A stretch of DNA of 64,000 nucleotides from JACKII01 sp041687435 (GTDB lineage: Bacteria > Pseudomonadota > Alphaproteobacteria > Bin95), in NCBI GenBank assembly GCA_041687435.1, contig JAWLBX010000008.1:98990-162989 (forward strand), written 5' to 3'. The notes beneath the pieces are model-generated. The model was not told where the DNA came from. It made no database searches and saw nothing but the letters and a program-made list of their open reading frames with translations. Each line of letters opens with the position of its first letter. The first letter of the stretch is position 1. This document shows positions 8,636-17,500 of this stretch, in pieces. A program made the position numbers and the translations under genes.

Positions 8636-9094
8636 CTATATCCCCGTCGAGCCGAATCCGCCGGCGCCGCGCGGCGTCTCGTCCAGGTCTGCAACCGGCA
8701 GCCAGGCGGCCTGGGTGACTGGCGCCAGTACCAATTGGGCGATGCGCAGGCCGCGTTCGACCGCGAACGGGGCGGTGCCGTGGTTGATCAGGATTGCGCC
8801 AATTTCGCCCCGGTAATCCGCGTCGATGGTGCCGGGCGCGTTCAGAACGGTCACGCCATGGCGCAGCGCCAGACCGGAGCGCGGGCGCACCTGTGCCTCG
8901 TAGCCAGCAGGAAGGGCGAGCGCGATGCCGCAAGGCACCAGCACGTGCGCACCGGGGGCGAGCGTCAGAGGCTCGCCTTCCGGCAGCGCTGCCAGCAGGT
9001 CGCAACCGGCGGCCAGCGCGGTTGCATACTCCGGCAGCGGCAGGTCCGCTGCGTGGTCGAGCACGCGAATAGCGACGGGCACCCTGCCACTCAC
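8636..9094 (-). CDS. dut: Deoxyuridine 5'-triphosphate nucleotidohydrolase (dUTPase)
   Basis: A 152-residue trimeric-type dUTPase that hydrolyses dUTP to dUMP and PPi, keeping uracil out of DNA. All five family motifs are present in order: a variant of motif I near residues 21-33, PRSGLA at 71-76, NAPGTIDADYRG at 85-96, RIAQLVL near 117, and the glycine-rich C-terminal GAGGFGSTG. Start is a GTG at 9092-9094 that overlaps the coaBC stop as GTGA. The coaBC-dut pairing is common in Proteobacteria. Confidence 0.95.
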   Translation of the reverse strand: MSGRVPVAIRVLDHAADLPLPEYATALAAGCDLLAALPEGEPLTLAPGAHVLVPCGIALALPAGYEAQVRPRSGLALRHGVTVLNAPGTIDADYRGEIGAILINHGTAPFAVERGLRIAQLVLAPVTQAAWLPVADLDETPRGAGGFGSTGI

Positions 9095-10311
9095 GCCGGC
9101 GCTCCATTCAGTGCCGTGGCAATCCGCTCGGCCAGACGCCCGGCCACCTCGGCCTTGGTCATGCGCGGCCAATCCTCCACCGCATCGGCGGAGACCAGAT
9201 GCACGGTGTTGTCATCGCCGCCGAACGTGCCGGTGCCAGGCGAGACGTCGTTGGCGACGATCCAGTCGCAACCCTTGCGGCCCAGCTTGTCTCGGGCATA
9301 GGTGACGACATTGCCTGTCTCTGCCGCAAAGCCGACCACCAAGCGCGGCCGGGCATTGCTGGCCAGTTGGCCAAGGCTTTTCAGAATGTCCGGGTTTTCG
9401 ACCAGCGGCAGCTGTGGCGGGCCCTTGTCGTCTTTCTTGAGCTTCTTATCGCTGTTGATGTCCACCCGCCAGTCCGCCACAGCGGCCGCGCAGACCGCAA
9501 CATCCGCCGGCAGGGCTGCATGGCAGGCATCCAACATCTGCCGGGCGCTTTCGATCCGCACCACATCGACGCCTGCGGGGTCCGGCATGTTGGTTGGACC
9601 AGAGATGAGTGTTGTGCGCGCGCCCAGCCGTGCCAGAGCGGCGGCAATGGCGTGACCCTGCTTGCCGCTGGAGCGGTTCGCGATATAGCGCACGGGGTCT
9701 ATCGCTTCCCAGGTTGGGCCGCTGGTGACGATGGCGTGACGGCCCGCCAGCGGCATCGGTCCGACCTGTTGCGCGAAAAAGCCTTCGATGGCGGCGACGA
9801 TATCCATGACTTCCGCCAGCCGCCCGGTGCCGATCTCGCCGCAGGCGAGGTTGCCCGCGCCAGGGCCGACGCGCAGCACGCCACGGCCCTCCAGCGTCAG
9901 CATGTTGGTCTGGGTGGCCGGATGCTGCCACATCATCACATTCATGGTCGGGCAGACCATCACCGGTTTGTCAGTCGCCAATAGCGCGGTGGACGCCAGA
10001 TCATCCGCCAGCCCGTTTGCCATTTTGGCCAGCAGGTCGGCGCTGGCAGGACAGACCACGACCAGATCGGCCTCCCGCGACAGGCGGATATGGCCCATTT
10101 CGGCCTCGTCTGTCAGGCTGAACAGGTCCTGATAGACCTTGTTTTCGCTGAGCGCGGCAACGCTGAGCGGCGTCACGAACTGCGCGCCGCCGCGGGTCAG
10201 GACGCAGCGGACATCAACGCCCCGTTCCCGCAGGCGGCGGATCAGATCCAGGCTGCGGTAAGCGGCGATACCGCCCGCGATGATCAGCAGGATGCGCTTA
10301 CCGTTAAGCAT
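9091..10311 (-). CDS. coaBC: Bifunctional phosphopantothenoylcysteine decarboxylase/phosphopantothenate-cysteine ligase
   Basis: A 406-residue fused enzyme for two consecutive steps of coenzyme A synthesis. The N-terminal CoaC half (about 1-190) is an FMN-dependent decarboxylase with the PTMNVMMW active-site segment. The C-terminal CoaB half (about 195-406) is a CTP-dependent ligase with TSGPTWEAIDPVRYI and the NRSSGKQG dimer/nucleotide region. Length matches the bacterial Dfp family. GGAG lies just before the ATG at 10311. It leads the coaBC-dut-moeB-dsrE-like operon with overlapping stops and starts. Confidence 0.95.
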   Translation of the reverse strand: MLNGKRILLIIAGGIAAYRSLDLIRRLRERGVDVRCVLTRGGAQFVTPLSVAALSENKVYQDLFSLTDEAEMGHIRLSREADLVVVCPASADLLAKMANGLADDLASTALLATDKPVMVCPTMNVMMWQHPATQTNMLTLEGRGVLRVGPGAGNLACGEIGTGRLAEVMDIVAAIEGFFAQQVGPMPLAGRHAIVTSGPTWEAIDPVRYIANRSSGKQGHAIAAALARLGARTTLISGPTNMPDPAGVDVVRIESARQMLDACHAALPADVAVCAAAVADWRVDINSDKKLKKDDKGPPQLPLVENPDILKSLGQLASNARPRLVVGFAAETGNVVTYARDKLGRKGCDWIVANDVSPGTGTFGGDDNTVHLVSADAVEDWPRMTKAEVAGRLAERIATALNGAPA

Positions 10312-10369
10312 TGTGTCTCCGATACGGATCGCGCCGGGATCAGCCCGGCCCGGAACACTTTGGGAGCGT

Positions 10370-11749
10370 TTAGCCGATCCGGCTTTCGGCCAGCAACCCG
10401 CTCATGACGACCTGGTCTTCCAGGCCAGTGATCGCGGAAACCATGCTGTCGACCTTGTCCGCACCGATCAGCGGTGTGGCCAGTGCGCGGAATTTCTTCT
10501 CCAGCTTCGCCTGCTGCTCCGCCAAATCTCGCATAGGTTCGCCAATGTCGAATTCCTGGCGCAGCACCTTGCCGTCTTTCTGGTGCACTACGACCTCGGA
10601 GAAGAAGGACTGGTAGTCCTGCCGACCGATCACCTCCGCCTTGCGGCGCAGGTCGGCGGCGCCATCCACTTCGAAGCCGTCGTCCATGTAGAGTTCCAGC
10701 GCGCCGCTCGCCTTGTCGAGCAGGCCAAGCGCCACGTTGTGCGCCAGGCTGAATTTGGCTTCCAGGCCCGATTTCGGCTCGGGAATGTCGCACATGCCGA
10801 TGGCGTTCGGCGGCACGTTGATCTCGATCTTTTCGACCAGCGCCGGATCGAAACCATCCTGCAGGCGCAGGCGCAGCGCTGCCTCGGTCGGGGCGTGCAC
10901 GCCATAGCAGGCCGGATGGTATTTGAAGAGCGTATCCTGGGTGTGGAACAGTTCGCCGATCCGCTCCAGCGCCCTTTCGATATCGACCCCTTCCGCCATG
11001 GTGTCGCCGAAGCCCTGCTTGATATCCAGCGTATTTTCGCGTGCGGTGAAGCCGCGGGAGGCAAGGTTGGCCGCCAGCAGGCCGTTGGAGGCCGCCTTGC
11101 CGGCATGCAGCGGCTTCGACATCGTGCCGAAATTGCTCTTCAGGCCGGCGGCCTGGGTTGCAGCGATGCCCATGGCGCGGTTGGTCGCCTCCGCATCCAG
11201 GCCCAGCAGGTTGGCGCAGGCCGCTGCCGCGCCGATGGCGCCGATGGTGCCGGTTGCATGCCAGCCCCGGGCATAATGGCCCTTGCTCATCATCAGGCCG
11301 ATGCGTGCCAGCACTTCGACACCGGCGACAAAGGCCGTGATGACCGCCTTGCCATCCTTGCCATGCCGCTCGGCCAGGGCGAGGACAGCCGGCATGACCG
11401 CCACGGTGGGGTGGCCGGTAAAGGCGCCCAGCACGTCGTCATAATCCAGGGCATGCGCTGCGGAGCCGTTGTAGAGCGCTGCCTGAACGGGAGAGGTTTT
11501 TTCGCCGATGCCGATCAGGGTTGCGTGCGGCGAGCCGCCCTCGTCCTCGATTTCCGCCAGCAGGATCTGGCTGAGCGGCTCCGACTTGCCTGCCAGCGTC
11601 ACGCCGACCATGTCCATCAGGCAGTGCCGGGCGACGGTCCGCGCTTCCACCGGAATCTGATCGAATGTCAGGGTTGCGGCAAATTGTGCCAGCGCTTCGG
11701 TGACTTTCGGCTCATTGGTCAACTGGTCGGCCATGGCGGTTTCTCCCAA
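10370..11749 (-). CDS. MmgE/PrpD family protein (first of two)
   Basis: A 459-residue member of the MmgE/PrpD superfamily, which includes 2-methylcitrate dehydratase, cis-aconitate decarboxylase and many uncharacterised enzymes. Typical features are the alpha-helical N-terminal domain with GSAAHALDYDD (around 115-125), GHPTVAVMPAVLAL shortly after, and the KYHPACYGVHAPTEAAL segment near 285-300. The catabolic substrate is unknown. It is monocistronic, 58 bases upstream of coaBC on the same strand. A second, divergent family member lies at 21488-22918. Confidence 0.85.
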   Translation of the reverse strand: MGETAMADQLTNEPKVTEALAQFAATLTFDQIPVEARTVARHCLMDMVGVTLAGKSEPLSQILLAEIEDEGGSPHATLIGIGEKTSPVQAALYNGSAAHALDYDDVLGAFTGHPTVAVMPAVLALAERHGKDGKAVITAFVAGVEVLARIGLMMSKGHYARGWHATGTIGAIGAAAACANLLGLDAEATNRAMGIAATQAAGLKSNFGTMSKPLHAGKAASNGLLAANLASRGFTARENTLDIKQGFGDTMAEGVDIERALERIGELFHTQDTLFKYHPACYGVHAPTEAALRLRLQDGFDPALVEKIEINVPPNAIGMCDIPEPKSGLEAKFSLAHNVALGLLDKASGALELYMDDGFEVDGAADLRRKAEVIGRQDYQSFFSEVVVHQKDGKVLRQEFDIGEPMRDLAEQQAKLEKKFRALATPLIGADKVDSMVSAITGLEDQVVMSGLLAESRIG

Positions 11750-11828
11750 TCCAGGCGGTGTCTGTGCATATGACAGATATTAGTGCGGCCAGCACCCGGC
11801 AAGGTCAAGCGCGGCCGCGGCGCAGCCA

Positions 11829-13121
11829 CTAGGCGACCTGCCCGATGAAACAGTGATGGCCGCGCGTCATGAACCAACTGCCCTTCGCCACCGCCTCGGC
11901 CTTCGCCGCGCGATATTCGGCCTGTTCGTCCGGCGTTAGCAGCGAGAGGGCGAAGGATTCCGGGTATTCGATAATTGGCCCGTCCGTGCGTTCACTTGCG
12001 ACCGTGAATGTGTGCATGCGTTCCGGCCTCAGGCCGGCAGCGATGGCCATGTCATAGACGGCGGCGCTCGCCACCCCGCCAGCGGAGACCGAGGCGGCCG
12101 GCAGGCTGATTTTTCCCCGCAACTGCGGTGAGACCGGCAGGTTCCACCACTGGTGCAGGTCCGTGCCGCGCACGATCACGCCGACGCGCCCGCCCGGCTT
12201 CACCACCCGCACCAACTCCGCCAAGCCTTTCTCCGCGTTGCATTCTTCCAAAACCGTGATGGTGTAGGCAGCGTCGAACCTATTGTCGGGGAACGGCAAT
12301 TCCTCGGCGCTTGCCTCCGCAAACTCCATCTCTGCGCCTGCTTTCTCCGTCGCAATCCGTGCCTCTCCGAGCAGGTAGGGGCTGATGTCCAGCACGGTCA
12401 GTGGATTTTGGGCGTTGGTGTGGCGGACGAACTGGATCGCCACCGCACCGCTACCGCACCCGACATCCAGAACCCGTTCGCCGGGCGAAAGTTGCAGCGC
12501 ATCGAACATGCCGGCGCACATGTGCCGCCAGTCGGCCAGCGCCGCCCGTTCCTCCAGCAGCGACAGCATGCCGAGATGCGGGCCGCCCAGTGCCACCACC
12601 CGGAATTTTTCGGCAAGCGCCGGCAGCAGCGGCTCCCACTGGCTCGGCGCCAGGACCAGGGGCGTCAGTACCAGCACGGGGCCGTTGCCCATGATCCGGT
12701 ACCGGATGCCGGCTTCTTCGCCCTCCGCCGGCTCGCCGTCCGCGCTATCGGCACCGCCGACGGCGCTGAAATGGTCAGCCAGCACGTCCGCGAGGTCCGG
12801 CCGGTCTGCCGCCATGTCGCTCCAACTCTCCGCTTCGTAGCCGCTGAGGGTCACGGTTTGTGCCAGGCCGAGGCGCGGCAGGGCGCGAGCCGCAGTCGTG
12901 CCCAGCATGCCCCCCGCCGGCGAGACGTAGAGCAGGCGTTCGGCCAGCGGCGCGAACGGATGCGGGTCGATGCGGGAGGGTGCGGTGAGCGCGACGCCGG
13001 CCAGGCGCTCCGGATGGCTGGTGACGAGGCCGGCAATGTCGCCCGGCGATTGCGTCGCCCAATGGGCAGAGCGAATGCCGAGCGTGTCGAGCACGGCCAG
13101 AATGCGGTCGGTCAGAGTCAT
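11829..13121 (-). CDS. Methyltransferase with an N-terminal, apparently permuted alpha/beta-hydrolase-like region
   Basis: A 430-residue protein. Residues 211-360 are a class I SAM-dependent methyltransferase with motif I VLDVGCGSG (217-225) and a later LVRVVKPGGRVGV segment. The first 200 residues resemble an alpha/beta hydrolase in the wrong order. Residues 5-50 look like the helix, nucleophile elbow and following strand (QSPGDIAGLVTSHPERLAGV), with the GxSxG signature degraded. Residues 145-200 look like the hydrolase N-terminus (GNGPVLVLTP, then the oxyanion loop and a FRVVALGGP strand). Start chosen at MTLTDRILA. The substrate is unknown and hydrolase activity is doubtful. Confidence 0.7.
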   Translation of the reverse strand: MTLTDRILAVLDTLGIRSAHWATQSPGDIAGLVTSHPERLAGVALTAPSRIDPHPFAPLAERLLYVSPAGGMLGTTAARALPRLGLAQTVTLSGYEAESWSDMAADRPDLADVLADHFSAVGGADSADGEPAEGEEAGIRYRIMGNGPVLVLTPLVLAPSQWEPLLPALAEKFRVVALGGPHLGMLSLLEERAALADWRHMCAGMFDALQLSPGERVLDVGCGSGAVAIQFVRHTNAQNPLTVLDISPYLLGEARIATEKAGAEMEFAEASAEELPFPDNRFDAAYTITVLEECNAEKGLAELVRVVKPGGRVGVIVRGTDLHQWWNLPVSPQLRGKISLPAASVSAGGVASAAVYDMAIAAGLRPERMHTFTVASERTDGPIIEYPESFALSLLTPDEQAEYRAAKAEAVAKGSWFMTRGHHCFIGQVA

Positions 13122-13212
13122 GGAGCGCGCGTTCCTTCGGGTCTTTGGCGAATTTGCCGGGCAGTCTATCCTAGGTTTATCCAAGGCCGAAGCCCGCACC
13201 GGAGGTCACTGC

Positions 13213-13719
13213 ATGCCTGCCCGTCTCGAACTTGTTCAGGGGGATATCACCCGTGTCGCCGTCGATGCCATTGTCAATGCCGCGAACAGCTCTTTGTTGG
13301 GCGGCGGTGGTGTGGATGGCGCGATCCACCGTGCTGCCGGGCCGGAATTGCTGGAGGAATGCCGCAAGATCGGCGGCTGTCCCACGGGCGAGGCCCGGAT
13401 TACCGACGCCTACCGTCTCCCGGCCCGCTCCGTGATCCATACGGTCGGCCCGATTTGGTCCGGCGCGCGCGACGATGATCCGGCGCTGGCCGCCTGTTAT
13501 CGCAACAGCCTGCGGCTGGCGGCAGCGCACAATTGCCGTTCCGTCGCATTTCCCAGCATATCCACAGGTGTCTATGGCTTTCCGTTCGAGCGGGCCTGCC
13601 GCATCGCGCTTGCCACAGTCAGGGGTGAGACGGCGCGCCTGCCAACGATTGAGCGCGTGGTGTTCGTCTGCTTCAGCCAAGACGATTACGAGCGTTTCCG
13701 GGCGATCATGGCCGAATGA
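13213..13719 (+). CDS. Macro-domain protein, O-acetyl-ADP-ribose deacetylase-like
   Basis: A 168-residue stand-alone macro domain predicted to bind ADP-ribose and remove it, or the acetyl group, from its derivatives. Landmarks are the NAANSSLLGGGGVDGAIH loop with the catalytic-type Asn and Asp (residues 23-40), VIHTVGP, and the phosphate loop AFPSISTGVYGFP. The arrangement is that of the YmdB/MacroD-type class. The ATG at 13213 is preceded by GGAGG. It diverges from the methyltransferase gene and ends at a GC-rich hairpin. Confidence 0.93.
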   Translation: MPARLELVQGDITRVAVDAIVNAANSSLLGGGGVDGAIHRAAGPELLEECRKIGGCPTGEARITDAYRLPARSVIHTVGPIWSGARDDDPALAACYRNSLRLAAAHNCRSVAFPSISTGVYGFPFERACRIALATVRGETARLPTIERVVFVCFSQDDYERFRAIMAE

Positions 13720-13737
13720 ACGTCATAGTGTGATGGC

Positions 13738-13776
13738 GGCGGCGCGGCTTGCCGCCACGACGCCGCCAATTTTCTT
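13738..13776. terminator. Likely intrinsic terminator between convergent genes
   Basis: GGCGGCG at 13738-13744 pairs with CGCCGCC at 13761-13767, and AATTTTCTT follows on the plus strand. This fits termination of the macro-domain gene and may also stop transcripts arriving from the LLM oxidoreductase gene. Confidence 0.65.
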
Positions 13777-14989
13777 ACTCCGCCGCGACCGGCTTGCCCT
13801 GGCCGGGAGCGACCTTGGCAAGGTGGCCGTAGCGGTCCTTGTGGGCGGAGGTATCGCGTTCCTCCAACTGGATTTCGCCGGCCAGCACCTGCCGCTTCCA
13901 ATCCTGATGGGCCGGTTCGGCGGCGTGGAATTCCGGCATGACCTCTTTCGCGAAGAGCTCCAAGCTCTCGCAGATATGGTCATGGCTGTTCTTGCCAGCC
14001 TGGTTCAGCAGGATCACTTGGTCGATATGGCTGGACTGGAACTTGCGCAGCTTGTTGCGGATGGTCTCCGGCGAACCGACGAGGCCGCCGCGCAGCGCAC
14101 GATCGACGATTTCCGGGTTGGCATCCTTCCACTTGACGAATTCTTCCCACAGGTTGACCGAACCCGCCGGCGGCCGCTCCCGCGTTTTGCTGGTGCCGTA
14201 GAACTGCAGCGCGAACTGGAAGAAGGTCAGGCCTTCGGCCCGCTTGCGCGCTTCCTCATCCGTCTTGGCGCACATGAAGTAGCTGACGAGGGCCAAGTTC
14301 GGATTGATCTGGTAGTCCGCCAGTTTGTCCAGCCGCTTGGTGATCGAGTTGTAATAGGCCGCGACCCAGGCATGTGCTGCATCGGAGGAAACGAACTGGA
14401 ACCCCAGCGCGCCCATGCCACGGCGGCCGGCCATCTCAATCGTATCGAGTTGTGAGCAGGCGACCCAGAGCGGCGGGTGCGGTTGTTGCAGCGCCTTTGG
14501 CACCACGAGGCGGCGCGGCATGGAGAAATGCTTGCCCTGAAACTCGACGGGCTCGTCGCCGAACATCGGGATGATGGCCTGAACCATCTCCTCCCAAATC
14601 TCACGCTTGTCCTCGAAGTTGACGCCGAACGGGTCCAGCTCGGTGTTGCTGGCGCTCTCACCCATGCCGAATTCGACGCGGCCGTTGGACAGCAGGTCCA
14701 GCGTCGAGACGCGCTCGACCACGCGGGCCGGGTGGTTGGTGGTCAACTGAATGATGCCGTGGCCCAGGCGGATATTCTTGGTCCGCTGGCTGGCCGCGCC
14801 CAGAAACACTTCTGGCGCGGGCGAGTGGGAATATTCTTCGAGGAAGTGGTGTTCCACCTCCCAAGCATAATCGTAGCCAAGCTTGTCCGCGAGTTCGACC
14901 TGGGTGAGAGCGTTCTGGTGGAGAAGGTGCTCCGTATGCCGTTCCCAGGGACGGGGGATTTGCAGTTCATAGAAAATGCCGAATTTCAT
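13775..14989 (-). CDS. LLM class flavin-dependent oxidoreductase (first of three)
   Basis: A 404-residue bacterial luciferase-like monooxygenase, expected to use reduced flavin (FMN or F420 type) on an unknown substrate. The family TIM-barrel pattern is recognisable: MKFGIFYELQIPRP start, WEVEHHFLEEYSHSPAPEVFLGA near residues 40-65, RLGHGIIQLTTNHPARVVE, and NGRVEFGMGES. The N-terminal extension in the longer open frame lacks family similarity, and GGAG precedes the Met at 14989, so that start is preferred. The C-terminal 30 residues are polar. It is transcribed alone. Two other LLM genes in the window belong to different subgroups. Confidence 0.85.
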   Translation of the reverse strand: MKFGIFYELQIPRPWERHTEHLLHQNALTQVELADKLGYDYAWEVEHHFLEEYSHSPAPEVFLGAASQRTKNIRLGHGIIQLTTNHPARVVERVSTLDLLSNGRVEFGMGESASNTELDPFGVNFEDKREIWEEMVQAIIPMFGDEPVEFQGKHFSMPRRLVVPKALQQPHPPLWVACSQLDTIEMAGRRGMGALGFQFVSSDAAHAWVAAYYNSITKRLDKLADYQINPNLALVSYFMCAKTDEEARKRAEGLTFFQFALQFYGTSKTRERPPAGSVNLWEEFVKWKDANPEIVDRALRGGLVGSPETIRNKLRKFQSSHIDQVILLNQAGKNSHDHICESLELFAKEVMPEFHAAEPAHQDWKRQVLAGEIQLEERDTSAHKDRYGHLAKVAPGQGKPVAAE

Positions 14990-15110
14990 GAGGCATGCTC
15001 CGCTGATGGGTGTGACCAGATTGGCCATTTATCGCATGCGCGCAGTCTAGCGGGGATCAGCGCTGCCGCAAGGCGTCCAGATTTCGCGGGTGCGGGACGG
15101 TCAGCCGCGG

Positions 15111-15332
15111 CTATGGCCGCATGAAGGCGTTGTCTTCGTCGCCATCCAGATTCCGGGCGACGAATTCCAGTTCGCTCGCCACAGCCTGCGGTGTCTGTTC
15201 CTTCAGCAACAGTTCAATCGCCTGATCCAGCAAGGCCCGGCCAATCTGATCGAGCGCAAGGCCGTTTTCGATGCCATCCTGTGCGGCGGCGAGGGCGTGG
15301 GGGCGGACAATATCGGTGGGGCTCTTCGCCAT
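15111..15332 (-). CDS. Small hypothetical protein
   Basis: A 73-residue predicted protein that is largely alpha-helical and acidic (IENGLALDQIGRALLDQAIELLLKEQ). It has no signal peptide, membrane segment or cysteine. I do not recognise it. Coding seems likely because the composition is protein-like and the frame fills the space between the LLM gene and panE, with a divergent promoter region towards panE. A start SD is weak. It may be a small regulatory or adaptor protein, but nothing shows that. Confidence 0.5.
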   Translation of the reverse strand: MAKSPTDIVRPHALAAAQDGIENGLALDQIGRALLDQAIELLLKEQTPQAVASELEFVARNLDGDEDNAFMRP

Positions 15333-15503
15333 GGTCTGTCTCTTCAGGCAGTCGGGAGGTAGGGTATTCGAAACGTCAGTTCGGGCACGGTGCCGGATGT
15401 GGCAAGGTCCCTTGTCAGGACAGCTTGCACGCGCTCATTTTGGCGGCACGGCGCCGGAACGCAATTGACCTGGCGCAAACAAATCATGGAGGCACGAGGT
15501 CCC

Positions 15504-16475
15504 TTGAAAATCATCGTGATGGGCGCGGGCGCGCTCGGGTCGATTTCTGCCGCCCTGCTGCACGAGGCCGGGCATGAGGTCTCTTTGGTGGCCCGCGGTG
15601 CGCGGGCGGAACATTTGCAGGCCGACGGCATCCGGGTCGAAGGCCTGGCCCAGGTGACGGCGGCATGCCCGATTGTCACCGACACTGCCGTGTTGGGCGA
15701 AGCCGACCTGCTGATCATGACGGTAAAGACGTTTGATACTGAGGCCGCGTTGCAGCAACTGGCCCACGTCAAGGCTGCCTCCTGCCTGTCCTTACAGAAT
15801 GGCATGCTGAAGGACGATCAGCTTGCGGCGGTGTTCGGGCGCGAGGCCGTGCTGGGCGCCTTTGCCAATTTTTCCGGCGCGGTGCGGGATGATGGCGTGG
15901 CGCTGTTTACCGTCAATGCCAGTATCACCGTCGGCGAGCTTGCCGGTGGCCTCTCCCCCCGGGCGCAAGCGGTGGTGGATGCCTTGAACGGTGCCGGCAT
16001 CAACGCCCATGGCAGCGCCGACATTTATTCCGCAAGCTGGAGCAAGCTGATCATCTGGTCCGGCATGGCCATTGTCAGCACGCTGACGCGGGAGCCGAGC
16101 GTGAATATTTTTTCGGATCCCGATGCGGCCCTGTTGCTCGCACGCATTCATCGGGAAGTGCAAACAGTCGCGGAGGCGGAGGGTGCCGTGCCGCAGCCGG
16201 TACCACCTTATTCCACGGCCGAGTCGCTTGCAGTTACAGATCAAACGGAGATGGTGCGTCTGGTGCTGGAGACCGGCAAATTCTTCCGCAGCAACGCACC
16301 CCTGCATAAACACTCCATGCTGCAGGATATGGAGCGCGGCAAGCGGCTGGAAATCGATGAGACATTGGGCGACTTGGTCGCGCGCGGCCAGCGGCTGGGC
16401 GTACCCGTGCCGACGGTCGACGCCGGCTACAGGATGATCGCCGCTATGGACCGTATCCGGCGCGACAGGGCCTGA
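15504..16475 (+). CDS. panE: 2-dehydropantoate 2-reductase (ketopantoate reductase) family
   Basis: A 323-residue NADPH-dependent reductase. The canonical family member makes pantoate for CoA synthesis, though many bacterial paralogues act on other 2-keto acids. Visible: the N-terminal dinucleotide fold MKIIVMGAGALGS, the TVKTFDTE segment with the expected catalytic-type Lys, the GAFANFSG loop, and SASWSKLIIW near residue 175. The TTG at 15504 is chosen because it gives the family-standard MKI start and has GGAGG and GAGG upstream; an ATG 18 bases earlier has no SD. CoaBC lies nearby but is not linked. Confidence 0.85.
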   Translation: MKIIVMGAGALGSISAALLHEAGHEVSLVARGARAEHLQADGIRVEGLAQVTAACPIVTDTAVLGEADLLIMTVKTFDTEAALQQLAHVKAASCLSLQNGMLKDDQLAAVFGREAVLGAFANFSGAVRDDGVALFTVNASITVGELAGGLSPRAQAVVDALNGAGINAHGSADIYSASWSKLIIWSGMAIVSTLTREPSVNIFSDPDAALLLARIHREVQTVAEAEGAVPQPVPPYSTAESLAVTDQTEMVRLVLETGKFFRSNAPLHKHSMLQDMERGKRLEIDETLGDLVARGQRLGVPVPTVDAGYRMIAAMDRIRRDRA

Positions 16476-16477
16476 AG

Positions 16478-16769
16478 CCGCCTACATCTTTTCCTTGGTG
16501 TCCTTGGCGGTTTTTTCGATGGCCGCGCATCGACACGACGCAGCGGCGTCAAACGTTCATATTACTATGGGCAACGATTATGGAGGCTTTTGGAATAAGG
16601 CAACGATGATCGCGGAACCCTCCGATGCCCCGGCCGCCTATCCGTCGCTGATCCGGAGCGGTTGGCCCTGTATGGCAGTTCACGCCGGCCTGTCGCCTCT
16701 GGCAATCCTGGCCGCAGCGTGGTTTGTTTCCGGTCCCAATTCCATGCCCGCAATCCAGCGAGTCTGCTC
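16478..16769 (+). other. Gap with a weak terminator downstream of panE
   Basis: No supported gene. CCGCC at 16478-16482 can pair with GGCGG at 16506-16510, followed by six T residues (16511-16516), a plausible but long-looped terminator for panE. The rest, up to the HAD gene, contains only open frames without protein-like character. A promoter for the HAD gene must lie here but no convincing -35/-10 pair stands out. Confidence 0.4.
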
Positions 16770-17405
16770 ATGCCCCGCCCTTTTTCCGCCGTCCTTTGGG
16801 ATTTCGGCGGCGTCATCCTCACCAGCCCGTTCGACGCGTTTGCCAAATACGAGGCGGAAATTGGTCTGCCCGATGGCTTCATCCGCCGTCTGAACGCCAC
16901 CAATCCGCACAACAACGCCTGGGCAAAGCTGGAACGCTCCGACGTATCGCTCGACGAGTTCTGCGACCTGTTCGAGGCTGAGGCCCGCGCCGCCGGCGGC
17001 GAGCTTTCGGGCCGCAAGGTGGTCTCCCTATTGGCTGGCGAGGTGCGGCCCGAAATGGTGGCCGCACTGCGTAATGTCGCTGCCCGCTACAAGACCGCCT
17101 GCCTGACCAACAATGTCAAAACCTCCACCCGCACGCCAAAAAAACAGGCCCAGATCGACGAGATCATGAAGATTTTCGGCGTTGTCGTCGAAAGTTCCAA
17201 GGTCGGCGTGCGCAAGCCCGAGCCCGCATTTTATGAAAAAGCCTGCGCCATGCTGGATATCCAGCCGCAGGAGGCGATCTTCCTGGATGATCTGGGGGTC
17301 AACCTGAAGCCGGCCCGCGCAATCGGTATGGCGACGATCAAGGTGACGTCCCCCGTTCAGGCGCTGGAGGAATTGGAAGGTCTGCTCGGCCATTCCGTGC
17401 GGTAG
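16770..17405 (+). CDS. HAD-superfamily hydrolase
   Basis: A 211-residue haloacid dehalogenase-like phosphatase, resembling the N-terminal HAD domain of ACAD10-type proteins. Motif I is AVLWDFGGVI (nucleophile Asp, but Gly in place of the second Asp of DxD). Motif II is CLTNN, motif III VGVRKPEPAFY and motif IV FLDDLGVN. The lack of the usual acid/base Asp in motif I matches this subgroup. The ATG at 16770 gives MPRPFSAVLWD; upstream frame sequence lacks similarity. The two SDR genes follow about 95 bases later, and an acyl-chain catabolic link is possible but unproven. Confidence 0.83.
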   Translation: MPRPFSAVLWDFGGVILTSPFDAFAKYEAEIGLPDGFIRRLNATNPHNNAWAKLERSDVSLDEFCDLFEAEARAAGGELSGRKVVSLLAGEVRPEMVAALRNVAARYKTACLTNNVKTSTRTPKKQAQIDEIMKIFGVVVESSKVGVRKPEPAFYEKACAMLDIQPQEAIFLDDLGVNLKPARAIGMATIKVTSPVQALEELEGLLGHSVR

Positions 17406-17500
17406 CGTGGATTGCGGACAGCATCGGGGCCACCGTGGCGTGACAGGACAGGAACGGGGTGGCATGCTGCCCCACCACGCGAGCGAGACGGAACCGAGTC

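Noticed and set aside
10280..11773. A 497-codon plus-strand open frame opposite the MmgE/PrpD gene
   Set aside because: It covers the same bases as a well-supported family gene and shows Gln/His/Arg-rich shadow composition.
16495..16893. Possible gene between panE and the HAD gene
   Set aside because: The frame overlaps the well-supported HAD start, has no ribosome-binding site and no domain.
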